Assembly: GCA_964607915.1 (NCBI GenBank)
Contig: CAZSMU010000197.1
Coordinates: 1 to 5,479 of the forward strand
Direction of reading: 5' to 3'
Source of the DNA: JADJPL01 sp964607915
GTDB taxonomy: Bacteria > Bacteroidota > Bacteroidia > Chitinophagales > Saprospiraceae
DNA: 5,479 bases
How positions within the stretch are numbered: the stretch's first letter is position 1; each line of letters starts with the position of its first letter. The translations under genes were made by a program, and so were the position numbers. A model generated the notes under the pieces. The model saw nothing but the letters and a program-made list of their open reading frames with translations, was not told the DNA's origin and made no database searches. Of the stretch, positions 5,475 through 5,479 are shown in pieces.

Positions 5475-5479
5475 CAAAA

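Overview
The window looks like a chromosomal segment of a member of the Bacteroidota, possibly near the Saprospiria, although that placement rests only on remembered protein resemblance. None of the five gene starts has a Shine-Dalgarno sequence. The gene for the Mrp-like ATPase follows a perfect TAnnTTTG -7 box, the sigma factor signature of this phylum. The coding parts are fairly GC-rich and the longest gap is visibly AT-rich.

Layout, left to right. (1) 105-1652, minus strand: an accessory protein with an N-terminal 'AAA-ATPase-like' domain and a C-terminal PD-(D/E)XK nuclease domain, with all key motifs intact. (2) 1653-2068: a 416-base gap with no credible gene. It holds a perfect 14-bp inverted repeat in the presumed leader of the ATPase gene and a possible promoter. 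(3) 2069-2944, minus strand: a YitT-family membrane protein with a C-terminal DUF2179 domain. (4) 2945-3129: a 185-base divergent intergenic region with promoter-like boxes in both directions and a long imperfect inverted repeat. (5) 3130-5351, plus strand: a compact gene group made of an Mrp/ApbC/NBP35-type P-loop ATPase, an Nfu-type (NifU C-terminal domain) iron-sulfur carrier, and orotidine-5'-phosphate decarboxylase (pyrF). (6) 5352-5479: noncoding, ending in a 12-bp AT-rich stem-loop that is probably a terminator.

The plus-strand group pairs two iron-sulfur cluster delivery factors, with pyrF starting one base after the Nfu stop codon. The Mrp homologue lacks the usual CxxC cluster ligands and has a single cysteine in the whole protein, whereas Nfu keeps its CxxC. 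This bears on how the two might divide the work. The ATPase-nuclease belongs to a family that is often multicopy and has no settled role.

I see no tRNA, rRNA, CRISPR array, transposase or integrase. I see no clear previously undescribed multi-gene system. The best leads are the two noncoding inverted repeats (1692-1730 and 2970-3028) and the cysteine-poor Mrp.
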